Shown here one piece after another: positions 1 through 8,758 of a stretch of DNA of 64,000 nucleotides. The DNA is from Amycolatopsis arida (GTDB lineage: Bacteria > Actinomycetota > Actinomycetes > Mycobacteriales > Pseudonocardiaceae). The translations under genes were made by a program, and so were the position numbers. Each line of letters starts with the position of its first letter. Position 1 is the stretch's first letter. The notes beneath the pieces were generated by a model, which saw nothing but the letters and a program-made list of their open reading frames with translations, had not been told where the DNA came from and searched no databases. The stretch is taken from assembly GCF_900115565.1 (NCBI RefSeq), contig NZ_FOWW01000014.1, forward strand, positions 43,035 to 107,034, read 5' to 3'.

Positions 1-455
1 ACGGCGTCGAACGTCGCGTCCGGGCCGAGGACCACCAGGCCCACCCCCGCGACGCCGACCACTCCCCAGGCCAGCCGCCACCAGGAGAGCCGCTCGGACA
101 GGACCACCACGGCCAGGAAGGCGACGACGACCGGCTGCGCCGCGGCCAGGGTGGCGGCGACACCGCCGGGCAGGCGCTCGGCCGCGGTGAACAGCAGCGG
201 GAAGAACAGGCCGATGTTCAGCACGCCCAGCACCGCCGCCTTGCCCCACCACGCGCCGCGGGGCAGCGTCCGGGTCAGCGCCAGCGCGACCAGCCCCGCG
301 GGCAACGCGCGCAGCAGCCCGGCGAACAGGGGGTGCCCCTGCGGGAGCAGCTCGGTGGTGACGACGTAGGTCGTGCCCCACACCGCGGGTGCGAGGGCGG
401 TCAGCGCGGTGCGCGGCAGGGCGCCGCCGGGGCGGTCGAGGCTCGAGAGGTTCAC
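1..455 (-). CDS. EamA/DMT family transporter (N-terminal part, cut by window edge)
   Basis: The minus-strand frame from a GTG at 455 stays open to the window start (151 codons visible). It reads as alternating hydrophobic helices with short basic loops, including the stretches PAVWGTTYVVTTELLP and LPGGVAATLAAAQPVVVAFL, which are typical of the first EamA (drug/metabolite transporter) repeat. The family exports small metabolites across the inner membrane, but substrates cannot be told from sequence. The gene is divergent from the LysR regulator with a 78-bp gap, an arrangement that usually means the LysR protein controls the transporter. The C-terminal second EamA repeat lies outside the window. 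Confidence 0.8.
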   Translation of the reverse strand, partial: MNLSSLDRPGGALPRTALTALAPAVWGTTYVVTTELLPQGHPLFAGLLRALPAGLVALALTRTLPRGAWWGKAAVLGVLNIGLFFPLLFTAAERLPGGVAATLAAAQPVVVAFLAVVVLSERLSWWRLAWGVVGVAGVGLVVLGPDATFDA

Positions 456-533
456 GACCCCAGCCTGTGCCCACCTGATCCATGAGTCCAACACATGTTT
501 GTCACGGCATCGATCGCGGTGCACGATAGACGT

Positions 534-1451
534 GTGGAGCTCCAGCAGATGCGGTACGTCGTCGCCGTCGCCGAGACCAGCAGCTTCACCCGTGCGGCCG
601 AGCGCTGCCACGTCGTCCAGTCCGCCCTCAGCCACCAGATCGCGCGGCTGGAACGGGAGCTGGGCGCGCGGCTGTTCGACCGGACGAGTCGTCGGGTGCG
701 GGTGACGCCCGCGGGGGAGGCGTTCCTGCCCGCCGCCCGCCAGTGCCTCGAGGCGGCCGAGCGCGCCGCCGCCGAGGTCGCCGCGGCCGCCGGCGAGGTG
801 CGCGGGCGGCTCACCGTCGGCGTGATCCCCACCGTCGCCGCGGTCGACATCCCGGCCGTGCTGCGCGACTACCGGCGGCGGTACCCGCTGGTGCGCGTCG
901 GGTTACGGGTGGGCGGCAGCGGCGATCTGGTCGAGCAGGTGAAGCGGGGCACCATCGAGGTGGCCTTCCTCGGGTTGCCCGCCACCGCGCGGCCACGGGA
1001 CGTCGGCGCCCACGAGCTCGCCAGGGACCGGCACGTCGCCGTGGTGGCCCCCGAGCACCCGCTCGCCGGGGAGTCCGAAGTGGACCTTCGCGTGCTGGCC
1101 GGTGAGGTGTTCGTCGACTTCCCGTCCGGCAGCGCGGGACGGGCCCAGTCCGACCAGGCCTTCGCCGCCGCGGGCCTCGCCCGCGACGTGGCCTTCGAGG
1201 TGACCGCGCCGGACCTCATGGCTCGACTCATCCAGCAGGGCCTCGGCGTGGCCCTGCTCCCGTCCACCTACACGCCGCGGCTCGCCGGCGTGGTCACCAT
1301 CCCGGTGACCGACGCCCCGAGCCGCGTCGAGCACGTGGTGTGGAGCCGCTTCACCCTCACCCCGGCGGCGACCGCCTTCCTCGCCGTCCTCGGCGTCCCG
1401 ACCGGGAGTGGCCCGACCACCCGGTCCGCGCGCTCGACGGGGGACGGGTAA
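534..1451 (+). CDS. LysR family transcriptional regulator
   Basis: The 305-residue product starts with the classic LysR winged HTH (QQMRYVVAVAETSSFTRAAE, then SQ/SH recognition helix about residues 17-45) followed by the linker helix and a two-lobed type 2 periplasmic-binding-like effector domain (about 90-300). I chose GTG 534 because VELQQMRYVV matches the usual LysR N-terminus. An upstream start at 495 would add an unrelated leader, and ATG 549 would cut into helix 1. It sits divergent from the EamA exporter, its likely target. The effector is unknown. Confidence 0.9.
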   Translation: MELQQMRYVVAVAETSSFTRAAERCHVVQSALSHQIARLERELGARLFDRTSRRVRVTPAGEAFLPAARQCLEAAERAAAEVAAAAGEVRGRLTVGVIPTVAAVDIPAVLRDYRRRYPLVRVGLRVGGSGDLVEQVKRGTIEVAFLGLPATARPRDVGAHELARDRHVAVVAPEHPLAGESEVDLRVLAGEVFVDFPSGSAGRAQSDQAFAAAGLARDVAFEVTAPDLMARLIQQGLGVALLPSTYTPRLAGVVTIPVTDAPSRVEHVVWSRFTLTPAATAFLAVLGVPTGSGPTTRSARSTGDG

Positions 1452-1576
1452 GGCCATCGGCGCGGCTCGGCCCACACGTACCGTTCACCGGCGAGCTGTT
1501 CCTGTCCGCCGCCACGATCGACACGACCCCGGACACCACCACCGAGAACGAGTTTCCCTGACATCGGTGCGGCCGG

Positions 1577-2647
1577 TCAGCGTGGGTGGGCCGAGCTGTG
1601 AGGTGCCCCGGAACGCAGGGCGCCATCCGGGGCGGGGGCACACGCACCGGCCGGGCGACCGGTCGGCAGGAACTCCGTGAGGCAGCGGGCGAGCTGGCCG
1701 TGGCCGGCGGCGTTGGGGTGGAACGAGTCCTGCGTGGCATGGTCGGCGCGCTGGACGTGCTCGAAGGCGTCCCAGTCCACGGTGAGCCGGGTGAACCACT
1801 CGTCCCCGCCGGTGCACGCCTCGTGCCCACGCCCGGCGGCGGACAGGTCCACGAACCGGGCGTCCACCCGGTTCGCCGCCTCCCGCAGGCTCGCCGACAG
1901 CGACTCCACCGCCGGCCCGTGAATCCAGCGAAGGTCCTCCCGGTGGAACGGGCACCCGTCGAGGGAACGCAGGTGCTCCGGGATCGCCGGGGACAGCGGG
2001 GACGGGTAGGACAGCAACACCAGGTCGTAGTCGGCGCGCTCGTACCCGGCGTCGCGCAGCACCGTCCGGACGTCGCGCAGCGCGGCCGCCACCTTGGGCA
2101 CCATCGCGGCCAGCCGCTGCCGCCAGTCCTTCCTGATGGCGTGGCCGCACGGCGGCTGGTCCCGCAGCCACGCGCCCAGGCAGTCGGACATCAGCCGGGA
2201 GAAGCGCGGATCGTCGTTGGCGCCGACGGTCACCAGCACCGTGGAGATCCGGTGCGTTCCGGTCAGCCGGGCCAGCTGCCGGGCCTGCGACGGCTCCGTC
2301 CACTGTGTCGTGTCACCCAGCGCGACGTGGGCCGAGGGCGCGCCGGAGCAGGCGAGGTTCACCGAGGCGGTCACCCCGGGCAACCGCACCCGGTGCACCG
2401 CCGCGTGCGGTGAGCGGTGGCACCAGTCGTCGTGGTGGCCGTTGGTCTCCACCGTGTAGTCCCCCGCACCCTCACCGGCCATGATGCTGTCCCCCATCGC
2501 CACCACCGTCGGCGGCCCGCCCCCCGGCGGGCCCGATCGGGGGACCCGCGCGCCCGGCCCGACGTTCACCAGCACCACGACCGCGACGACCGCCGCGACG
2601 ACCATGACGACCCCGCCGACCAGCCACAACCGATACCTGCCCCGCAC
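1577..2647 (-). CDS. Secreted or membrane-anchored SGNH/GDSL hydrolase
   Basis: This 356-residue protein has one N-terminal transmembrane or signal helix (about residues 8-28), a Pro/Gly-rich linker, then an SGNH hydrolase domain. Block I reads VVAMGDSIMAGEG with the nucleophilic Ser, the Asn block is VTVGANDD, and the C-terminal DSFHPNAAGH supplies the Asp/His pair. The family hydrolyses esters of lipids or acylated glycans, here most likely outside the membrane. Several Cys residues (DWCHRS, NLACSG, PPCGH, DGCPF) suggest disulfides in an exported domain. The C-terminal tail of about 25 residues after the catalytic block is Pro/Ala-rich. The substrate is unknown. Confidence 0.85.
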   Translation of the reverse strand: MRGRYRLWLVGGVVMVVAAVVAVVVLVNVGPGARVPRSGPPGGGPPTVVAMGDSIMAGEGAGDYTVETNGHHDDWCHRSPHAAVHRVRLPGVTASVNLACSGAPSAHVALGDTTQWTEPSQARQLARLTGTHRISTVLVTVGANDDPRFSRLMSDCLGAWLRDQPPCGHAIRKDWRQRLAAMVPKVAAALRDVRTVLRDAGYERADYDLVLLSYPSPLSPAIPEHLRSLDGCPFHREDLRWIHGPAVESLSASLREAANRVDARFVDLSAAGRGHEACTGGDEWFTRLTVDWDAFEHVQRADHATQDSFHPNAAGHGQLARCLTEFLPTGRPAGACAPAPDGALRSGAPHSSAHPR

Positions 2648-2917
2648 CCGCGCTCCTTCTCGTCCGATCTGTCCCGTCCCCGACTACCCGGGGCAGCCGC
2701 TGCCCATCCCCCGCGGCGACCCGCCACGCCGCACGGCGCTCACCCGGTGAGATCCCGGGTGAGCCGCCGGGCCGCCAGCAGCAGCGCCGTGCGGGAACCG
2801 GGCACCGTCGCGGAGGTCCGCGGCGGCATTGGTCCACAGTGTCCGGAGCGCCCGGGTGACCCCGGCCGGCACGGCGTTGCGCGCCGAACGGTCACGCACG
2901 TCCCTCATCCGCGGGCT

Positions 2918-3292
2918 TCACCCGTCCCGCGCGGGCAGGTCGTCCGCCGACGTCGCCCCGGGCCGCCACAGGGCCACCCATCCCCCGCCGTAGCGGCGCT
3001 GGTCGGGCTTGCCCCACGGGGCCAGCACGAGCGCGGCCACGCCGATGACGACGCTGTTCACCGTGGCGGCGGCGGGGAACCCGAGCAGCCACGGCGCCAC
3101 CACCAGCCAGGCGCCGGTGCCGAGGTTCAGCCAGCGCAGCCCGCGGGTGATCTGGAACCCGGCGAGGAAGCCGATCGCCGCCAGCGCCGGCCCGGCGATC
3201 CGGTCACTGGTCGCCGCCGGGTCGCCGTAGCCGAGCACGGCCGGCGCGGCCATCAACCACACCCCGGCAGCGGCGAGCAGGAAATGCGGCAC
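2918..3292 (-). CDS. SPW repeat membrane protein
   Basis: The 124-residue protein has four hydrophobic segments arranged as two related halves, AAPAVLGYGDPAA and VAPWLLGFPAAATVNSVVIG, the latter matching the SPW motif of the SPW repeat family (Pfam SPW). Its biochemical role is unknown. It begins 6 bp after the VKOR-like gene ends, so the two form one unit on the minus strand. The 270 bp downstream (2648-2917) have no ORF I can defend. One minus frame from 2908 has good GC3 for about 35 codons and then degrades, so I left it out. Confidence 0.85.
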   Translation of the reverse strand: MPHFLLAAAGVWLMAAPAVLGYGDPAATSDRIAGPALAAIGFLAGFQITRGLRWLNLGTGAWLVVAPWLLGFPAAATVNSVVIGVAALVLAPWGKPDQRRYGGGWVALWRPGATSADDLPARDG

Positions 3293-3298
3293 GTGGGC

Positions 3299-3871
3299 TC
3301 ACCCCCTTCCCTCGGTCCGGCCCCAGAACGCTTGCCACACCGATCCGCCACGGCGCCGCACCCTGCGCAGGTACTGCAGGCTGGCCAGCACCTCGTCCAC
3401 GGCGGGCGGGATCATGCTCAGCGAGATCACCGCCGAGGCCAGGCACAGCGTGCAGAACGAGCCGTACAGCACCGGCTGGGCGATCACCAGCAGCACGCTG
3501 ATCGCGCCGAGCGGCCCGACGGCGATCCCGAAGACGATCACGATCCACGGCATCCCCCGCCAGCGGTTCCGCCCGCCGATCGAGCCGCTGACCGCGTCGG
3601 CCAGGTAGCCGATCGCGCCGAGCGCGGCGTCGGAGATCGGCAGCACGTGGGACAGCCTGGAGTTCAGCACGGTGGCGCTGCCGTCGCCGAAGAACGGCTC
3701 CCACACGGTGTCGACGACGCCGTACTGGTACAGCGCGAGGTAGGTGGCGATGCCGGCGCCGACCAGCGCCACCACCACGATCGGCAGGCGCTGTGGCCAC
3801 GCCGAGGGGTTCTGGCTCCAGCCCGGCGGGGCGACCCGCTCGGTGGCCAGCGCAGGTGTGGTCCGTGCCAT
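3299..3871 (-). CDS. Vitamin K epoxide reductase (VKOR) family membrane protein
   Basis: The 190-residue protein has four to five membrane helices and the VKOR active-site pair in GSFCTLCLASA (CxxC), placed late in the chain as in the family. Bacterial VKOR homologues reoxidise a periplasmic thiol oxidoreductase and pass electrons to menaquinone, supporting disulfide formation. The loop Cys pair of canonical VKOR is not evident here, so activity may differ. I used ATG 3871 (MARTTPALATERV) rather than an upstream start that would add 16 polar residues. It precedes the SPW gene by 6 bp, a pairing that suggests joint membrane function. Confidence 0.85.
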   Translation of the reverse strand: MARTTPALATERVAPPGWSQNPSAWPQRLPIVVVALVGAGIATYLALYQYGVVDTVWEPFFGDGSATVLNSRLSHVLPISDAALGAIGYLADAVSGSIGGRNRWRGMPWIVIVFGIAVGPLGAISVLLVIAQPVLYGSFCTLCLASAVISLSMIPPAVDEVLASLQYLRRVRRRGGSVWQAFWGRTEGRG

Positions 3872-4198
3872 CACGACGATCTCTCGGGGTCGGGTCCGCG
3901 TGGGGAGTGCCCGTCCCAACGAGAGCTAAACCGGACGGCCGGGTCGCTCCGCTCGTGAGCCGCTCGCCTCTCGGCCCATCGCCGGGCCGGGAGCGCGAGG
4001 GCGGATCGTGAGCGGATCGACGTGCACGACCCGACCAGCCAGGCCACGACCAGGGAGTACCACCGCTCCGACGTCGAGCACGCCATCGGCCCGCGCGACT
4101 GGCGCGACGGGGACGAACGACCAGTGACGCTGGGCCGACCAAGGCGCGCCACCCCTGGGTGGGGGCGGCGCGCCGTAGGCGGCCAAGGCCTTACCTGG
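3872..4198. other. Intergenic region between VKOR and the small 78-aa gene
   Basis: This 327-bp stretch contains no credible gene. Open frames here have no plausible start, ribosome binding site or recognisable residues. It carries the GC-rich hairpin listed separately at 4143-4174 and, near 3872-3930, the upstream region of the VKOR/SPW unit. I see no clear -35/-10 pair for VKOR. Confidence 0.6.
4143..4174 (-). terminator. GC-rich hairpin terminator after the 78-aa gene
   Basis: GGCGCGCC occurs at both ends with CCCC and GGGG inside, giving a long inverted repeat 25 bp past the stop of the minus-strand gene. There is no U-run, as is common for actinobacterial terminators. Confidence 0.55.
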
Positions 4199-4435
4199 TC
4201 AGGACCTGCCGCCGCCCGCGAGCCGGCCGGCGAGCAGTCGCTTCGCGCGCTCGGCGCGCTGCCGGTCGCTCTCCTGGATCTCCTCGAAGAAGCGCACGGC
4301 CTCGTCGTCACCAGCCCGCCTGGCGTCCTCGATGTAACGCTCCACGGTCTCCGCCTCCTGCAGCGTGTGGTACAGCACGCTGGTGAGGTTGAAGTGCTCG
4401 TCCCGCGTAGCCGTCACGCGCTCGGTGGTCGTCAC
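4199..4435 (-). CDS. Conserved small helical protein of unknown function
   Basis: The 78-residue product is almost entirely amphipathic helix, with the core LTSVLYHTLQEAETVERYIED followed by EEIQESDRQRAERAKRLL. It resembles short actinobacterial hypothetical proteins with a ferritin-like helical look, but I cannot assign a function. There are no Cys residues and no signal peptide. The start is decided by a strong AAGGAGG at 4441-4447: the ATG at 4438 would sit only 2 nt from it, whereas the GTG at 4435 sits 5 nt away. It is monocistronic between the GH15 gene and a hairpin terminator. Confidence 0.7.
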   Translation of the reverse strand: MTTTERVTATRDEHFNLTSVLYHTLQEAETVERYIEDARRAGDDEAVRFFEEIQESDRQRAERAKRLLAGRLAGGGRS

Positions 4436-4440
4436 CATGT

Positions 4441-4447
4441 CCTCCTT
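4441..4447 (-). promoter_or_regulatory. Strong ribosome binding site that favours GTG 4435
   Basis: The minus strand reads AAAGGAGG immediately before acATGGTG. Spacing to the ATG (2 nt) is too short for efficient initiation and spacing to the following GTG (5 nt) is normal, so the GTG is the likely start. Confidence 0.6.
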
Positions 4448-4559
4448 TCACCTCGGATCTCTCTGACACGACCGGGGTACCCAGGAAATCGGCCGGGCAA
4501 AGGTCGTCGGCGAGATCGAGACTGCGGGATCGGGCGCGACCCGGAACGCCGCTGCGCGC

Positions 4560-6347
4560 TCAACGCCCGCCGGAACGGGCCTCGGCCTCGGTGATGGTCC
4601 AGGCCGCGTTGACCAGGCCGATGTGCGACAGCGCCTGGGGGAAGTTGCCGAGCGGGGCACCGTCCCCGCGGTCGATCTCCTCGGCGAGCAGACCGAGGTC
4701 GTTGGCATGCCCGGTGACGGCCTCGAAGACCTCCCGCGCTCGGTCGAGATGCCCGGCGAGCGCCCTGGCGGCGGCCAGCCAGTAGGAGCAGATGACGAAC
4801 GCCTCGTCGCTCGCGCCGGTCCACCGCCGTACCAGGCCGTCGTCGGTGAGCTCCCGCTCGATGGCGTCCAGTGTGGACAGCACGCGAGGGTCGTCGGCGG
4901 GCAGGAAGCCGAGGAGGGGGAGCAGCAGCACGCCGGCGTCGAGATGGTGGGAGCCGAACGCGCCGGTGAACGCCCCGGCTCGGTCGTCCCAGCCCTGCTC
5001 CAGGATCGCCGCGCGGACCTCCGCCCGCTGGCTCGACCACCGACGGACGTCGTCCGGCCCGGCGCCGAGGCGGTCGGCGAGCCGCACGGCCCGGTCGAGG
5101 GCGACCCAGCACAGCAGCTTCGACGTGACGTAGTGGCGCTCCCCCTCGCGGCCCTCCCAGATCCCCGCGTCCGGTTCCCGCCACGAGCTGGCCGCGCGGT
5201 CGGCGAACGAGCGCAGCAGCGCGGCCGTCGCCGGCGCGAGCTCACCGAGCTGGTCGCGCAGCACCCACGCGCACTCGAGGACCTCGCCGAGCACGTCGAG
5301 CTGCTTCTGCCGCCAGGCGTCGTTGCCCACCCGCACCGGTCGGCTGCCCCGGTAGCCGGCGAGGTGGTCCAGCCGGTGCTCGGTGAGGTCGTGCTCCCCG
5401 CCCACGCCGAACATCACCGGCGCCGGGCGCGCGTCCATGCCGCCGACCGAGGCCGCGATCCAGTCGAAGAACCGGTGCGCCTCGTCCGGGCACGCCGCGA
5501 CCCACAGCGCCTTGAGCGTGAAGCTGCCGTCGCGCAACCACCCGAACCGGTAATCCCAGTTCCATCCGCCGCCGACCTTCTCCGGCAACGACGTGGTGGC
5601 CGCCGCGGCGACGGCCCCGGTCGGCCGGTAGGTCAGCGCCTGCAGCACCAGGCCGCCGCGCCGCACGTCCGCGCGGTACCGGCCCTGATACCCCTGGTGC
5701 CGTTCGGTCCACGACCGCCACCCGGCGACGGTGTCCTCCAGCGTCGCGCCGCCGTCCACCGGAGCTGGTGGTCCGGCCCCGGCGGGCCGGTGGTGCAGCG
5801 CGAAGTCCGCGCGCTCCCCCGCCCGCAGCCACAGCCGCCCCGCGGCCCGGCCGTCGCCGGCACGCAGCGCGGGGTCACCGGTGAGGGTCAGCCGGTCCGC
5901 GGCGCCGGCCAGCTCGATCCCGACCCCGGCCTCGACCACCCTCGGCAGGACCAACCCGTACTCCGGGCGCGGCGCGACCTCGACGTCGACCTCCACCTCG
6001 CCCGACAGCGCCTCGACCCGGCGGAGCAGCACGTGCGGCGACGAGTCACCGATACGGTGGCCGCGCTCCCCCGGCCCCAGCGCCAGCGCGTCGGTGAGCC
6101 GCAGCACACCCTGGCCGGTGTGGAACTCCGTCTCCACCACCATCGTGCCGTCGAGGTAACGGCGCCGCACCGCGTACCGGCCACGCGGCCGGATCGTCCA
6201 GTGCCCGGCATCCGGGTCGAGCAGCCGACCGAACACGCTCGGCGCGTCGAACCGTGCGGGGCACCACCAGTCGACCGATCCGTCCCGCGACACCAGGGCG
6301 GCGCCCTGGCAGTCGCCGAGCAACCCGTAGTCCCCGATCGCGGCCAT
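4560..6347 (-). CDS. Glycoside hydrolase family 15 protein (glucoamylase/trehalase-like)
   Basis: The 595-residue protein has the N-terminal beta domain (IGDYGLLGDCQGAALVSRDGSVDWWCPARFD) and a C-terminal (alpha/alpha)6 barrel from about residue 225. GH15 marks are the substrate-binding RFGWLRDGSFTLKAL, GIWEGREGERHYVTSKLLCW with the proposed acid Glu, and LLAEEID followed by LGNFPQALSH with the base Glu. The length matches bacterial cytosolic GH15 enzymes, many of which are trehalases or alpha-glucosidases. There is no signal peptide, so it acts inside the cell, probably on maltodextrin, glycogen fragments or trehalose. The gene is divergent from the DUF427 gene with a 129-bp gap. Confidence 0.92.
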   Translation of the reverse strand: MAAIGDYGLLGDCQGAALVSRDGSVDWWCPARFDAPSVFGRLLDPDAGHWTIRPRGRYAVRRRYLDGTMVVETEFHTGQGVLRLTDALALGPGERGHRIGDSSPHVLLRRVEALSGEVEVDVEVAPRPEYGLVLPRVVEAGVGIELAGAADRLTLTGDPALRAGDGRAAGRLWLRAGERADFALHHRPAGAGPPAPVDGGATLEDTVAGWRSWTERHQGYQGRYRADVRRGGLVLQALTYRPTGAVAAAATTSLPEKVGGGWNWDYRFGWLRDGSFTLKALWVAACPDEAHRFFDWIAASVGGMDARPAPVMFGVGGEHDLTEHRLDHLAGYRGSRPVRVGNDAWRQKQLDVLGEVLECAWVLRDQLGELAPATAALLRSFADRAASSWREPDAGIWEGREGERHYVTSKLLCWVALDRAVRLADRLGAGPDDVRRWSSQRAEVRAAILEQGWDDRAGAFTGAFGSHHLDAGVLLLPLLGFLPADDPRVLSTLDAIERELTDDGLVRRWTGASDEAFVICSYWLAAARALAGHLDRAREVFEAVTGHANDLGLLAEEIDRGDGAPLGNFPQALSHIGLVNAAWTITEAEARSGGR

Positions 6348-6476
6348 ACCCGGCTGCTACCCCGCAACGCCCCGGCCCAACCCGCGACCGGCCGAAGATG
6401 TCAGGCCGCCGACACTTCCCCCTGCCTCGGCGCCACCCGACTGGTGAGATGGGAGCCGAGAGTGAGGAGGCAGGCG

Positions 6477-6830
6477 ATGGTGCGCGCGGTCTGGAACGGA
6501 ACGGTGCTGGCGGAGGCGCCGTGGACGGTGCGGGTCGAGGGCAACCACTACTTCCCGCCGGAGTCGGTGCGCCGGGAGAACCTCGCGCCGAGCGGGAGCA
6601 GGACGCTCTGTCCGTGGAAGGGCGTCGCCAGCTACTACCACGTGACCACCGACCACGGCACGCTGCCGAACGGCGCCTGGTACTACCCGCACCCCAGCCC
6701 GCTGGCCCGGCGGATCAGGAACCACGTCGCCTTCTATGGAGAGGTGCGGATCGAGGGCGAGCCCGAGCCGCGCACCGACCGCCGGCGGGGTCCGCTGCGC
6801 CGGCTGCTCCGCCGAGGCCGGCCGGCGTGA
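6477..6830 (+). CDS. DUF427 domain protein
   Basis: The 117-residue product carries the DUF427 beta-barrel core: VRAVWNGTVLAEA, then VEGNHYFPPESV, CPWKGVASYYHV and NGAWYYPHPSPLARRIRNHVAFY. The family is widespread and soluble and its biochemical role is not settled. Start ATG 6477 follows GAGGAGG with 7 nt spacing. Its TGA overlaps the next gene's GTG (GTGA), so it is translationally coupled to the FAD disulfide reductase. The C-terminal 15 residues are very Arg-rich, which is not part of the domain. Confidence 0.85.
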   Translation: MVRAVWNGTVLAEAPWTVRVEGNHYFPPESVRRENLAPSGSRTLCPWKGVASYYHVTTDHGTLPNGAWYYPHPSPLARRIRNHVAFYGEVRIEGEPEPRTDRRRGPLRRLLRRGRPA

Positions 6831-8257
6831 CCCGGCGCGTTCCCGACCTGCTGGTGATCGGCGGCGGCACCGCCGGGATCCTCGCGGCCAGGACGGCCGC
6901 CGGCCTCGGCGCCCGGGTGGTGCTCGTCGAGCGCGACCGCACCGGCGGGGACTGCCTGTGGACCGGCTGCGTGCCGAGCAAGGCGCTGCTCGCCGCGGCC
7001 GGCACCGCGCACCGGATGAGCACCAGTGGGCGGTTCGGGATCGCGCCGGTGGAGCCGGTGGTCGACTTCGCCGCGGTGCTGGCCCACGTGCGGGCGGCGA
7101 TCGATCGGATCGCGCCCGCCGACTCCCCGGCCGCGCTGGCCGACTCCGGGGTCGAGGTCCTCCGAGGCGAGGCCACCTTCGTCGGCCCGAGGGAGGCGCG
7201 GGTGGGCGAGCGGGCGTTGCCGTTCCGGCGGTCGGTGGTGGCCACCGGCTCCTCGCCCGCGCTGCCCCCGGTGCCCGGGCTGGCCGGGATCGACCCGCTC
7301 ACCAGCGACACCGTCTGGGACCTGACCGAGCTGCCGCGGCGGCTGGTCGTGGTGGGTGGCGGGCCGGTCGGCTGCGAGCTCGGGCAGGCCTTCGCCCGGC
7401 TGGGCACCGAGGTGACGATCGTCGAGGCCGCCGAGCGGCTCCTGCCGAACGAGGAGCCGTTCGTGGGCGAGGCGCTGGCCGCGGCGCTGGCGGCGGAGGG
7501 GGTGCGCGTGCTCACCTCGACCACGCTCACCGCGGCCGCCCCGGCCGCCGGCGGCGTACGGCTCGACACCGCGGGGCCGGACCCGCTGCGCGCCGACCGG
7601 GTGCTGGTGGCCACCGGGCGCCGCCCCGGCACCGCCGGCCTCGACCTTCCCTCCGCCGGGGTGCGGACCGGCGAGCGCGGCCACGTGGTGGTGGACGACC
7701 GGTTGCGCACCAGCAATCCGCGCGTCCTGGCCGCCGGCGACGTCACCGGGCGGCTGCCGTTCACCCACGTGGCCGGGGTGCACGGGAGCGTCGCGGCCAC
7801 CAACGCGCTGCTGGGGCCGCTCCGGCGGGTCGACCACGAGCGGATCCCCTGGGTCACGTTCACCGACCCCGAGGTGGCCCGCGTCGGGCTGACCGAGGCC
7901 CAGGCGCGGGCCCGGCACGGAGACCGGGTGCGGGTCCGCCGGGTCGACCACGCCGACGTCGATCGCGCGGTCACCGAGGACGCCACCCGCGGGTCCACCC
8001 ACGTGGTGCTCGACGGCCGGGGTCGGGTGCTCGGCGCGACCGTCGTGGCACCGCGTGCCGGGGAGGTGATCGCGGAGCTGACCGGCGTGCTCGCCCGGGG
8101 CGGCCGGCTCCGCGACCTGGCCGGCGTCACCCACCCCTACCCCACGTGGAGCGACGGGGTGTGGTCGGCGGCGGTGGCGGAGGCGACGTCGGCACTGCGC
8201 ACACCGGTGGCCCGCCGCCTCGGCCGGCTGCTGCTGTGGTGGCGCCGTCACGGGTGA
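6827..8257 (+). CDS. FAD-dependent pyridine nucleotide-disulfide oxidoreductase (MerA/Lpd-like)
   Basis: The 476-residue enzyme has the N-terminal FAD motif (VIGGGTAGILAARTAAGLG), the redox-active disulfide C43-x4-C48 in GGDCLWTGCVPSKALLAAA, a central NAD(P)H-binding motif (VVVGGGPVGCELGQAFARLG), a second FAD motif (VLAAGDVTG) and a dimerisation domain from about residue 345. It lacks the N-terminal HMA domain and the C-terminal vicinal cysteines of true MerA (it ends in WWRRHG), so I do not call it mercuric reductase. GTG 6827 overlaps the DUF427 stop by 4 nt. Downstream are a Gly-Cys-Cys protein and a MerT-like membrane protein, which suggests a thiol or metal redox role. Confidence 0.88.
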   Translation: MTRRVPDLLVIGGGTAGILAARTAAGLGARVVLVERDRTGGDCLWTGCVPSKALLAAAGTAHRMSTSGRFGIAPVEPVVDFAAVLAHVRAAIDRIAPADSPAALADSGVEVLRGEATFVGPREARVGERALPFRRSVVATGSSPALPPVPGLAGIDPLTSDTVWDLTELPRRLVVVGGGPVGCELGQAFARLGTEVTIVEAAERLLPNEEPFVGEALAAALAAEGVRVLTSTTLTAAAPAAGGVRLDTAGPDPLRADRVLVATGRRPGTAGLDLPSAGVRTGERGHVVVDDRLRTSNPRVLAAGDVTGRLPFTHVAGVHGSVAATNALLGPLRRVDHERIPWVTFTDPEVARVGLTEAQARARHGDRVRVRRVDHADVDRAVTEDATRGSTHVVLDGRGRVLGATVVAPRAGEVIAELTGVLARGGRLRDLAGVTHPYPTWSDGVWSAAVAEATSALRTPVARRLGRLLLWWRRHG

Positions 8258-8301
8258 GCAGCGGCCTATGCTGGAGCTCTCGGTCGGCGAGGAGGCCGAA
8301 C

Positions 8302-8724
8302 ATGGCACGGCACAGGGTGCTGCTGGTCCGGGAGTGGGACGAGCAGCTGTCCGGGTCGGGCTGCTGCGGGCGGCTCGGCAGCGAGGCGATCAGCACCGTG
8401 CGCGAGCGCGCGGCGGACCCCTACGCCCACACCCGGGCCGGGATGGCGCGGGCGGGCGCGGTGTATCGGGCGCTCCGGGAGGCGTTCGGGGAGGACAGGC
8501 TCGACGTCGCGGTCGTCGACCCGCGCAACACGGTGTGGCTGCTGCCCGCGGTGTGGCGGGACGCCCGGCGGCGCGGCCTGTCCCCGTGGGTCGCCCTGCG
8601 GAGGCTCAACGCCGCGACGACGGCCGGGGCCCTGGTCTGCGACGGCGTCGTGCTGGCCACCGACCCCGAACCCGAGCGGGCCGTGGCCCTGGTCCGGGCC
8701 GACCTGGTCGGCGCGACCCGCTAG
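8302..8724 (+). CDS. Unknown protein with a GSGCCGRLG motif
   Basis: I do not recognise a named family for this 140-residue protein. It has an N-terminal beta strand (RVLLVREWDEQL) followed by GSGCCGRLGSE, a vicinal Cys pair placed like a metal or disulfide active site, then a helix. A second alpha/beta half (LDVAVVDPRNTVWLLPAVWRDARRRG) has the rhythm of a thioredoxin-like or Rossmann-like fold, and one more Cys lies in GALVCDGVVL. There are no signal or membrane segments. ATG 8302 follows GAGGAGG. Lying 44 bp after the FAD disulfide reductase and 34 bp before a Cys-Cys membrane protein, it could be the reductase's protein substrate or a metal carrier. That is inference. Confidence 0.7.
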   Translation: MARHRVLLVREWDEQLSGSGCCGRLGSEAISTVRERAADPYAHTRAGMARAGAVYRALREAFGEDRLDVAVVDPRNTVWLLPAVWRDARRRGLSPWVALRRLNAATTAGALVCDGVVLATDPEPERAVALVRADLVGATR

Positions 8725-8758
8725 ACGTCGTCAGGATGCGACCAAGGAAGGCAACGCC

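Noticed and set aside
456..533. LysR box (T-N11-A type) in the EamA-LysR gap
   Set aside because: CATG occurs twice with suitable spacing, but the motif is too loose to call an operator from one sequence.
2684..2908. Minus-strand small frame starting MRDVRDRSARNAVPAG
   Set aside because: GC3 is gene-like for only about 35 codons, no ribosome binding site or family match is seen, and an alternative frame takes over at the 3' end. A decayed fragment is possible but not supported.
4623..6476. Very long plus-strand open frame opposite the GH15 gene
   Set aside because: It is antisense to a clear GH15 gene and open only because of GC-rich codon bias. Only its end (from 6477) is a real DUF427 gene.
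6827..8257. Calling the FAD disulfide reductase a mercuric reductase
   Set aside because: It has no C-terminal Cys-Cys and no HMA domain, unlike the true MerA at 16094-17506.
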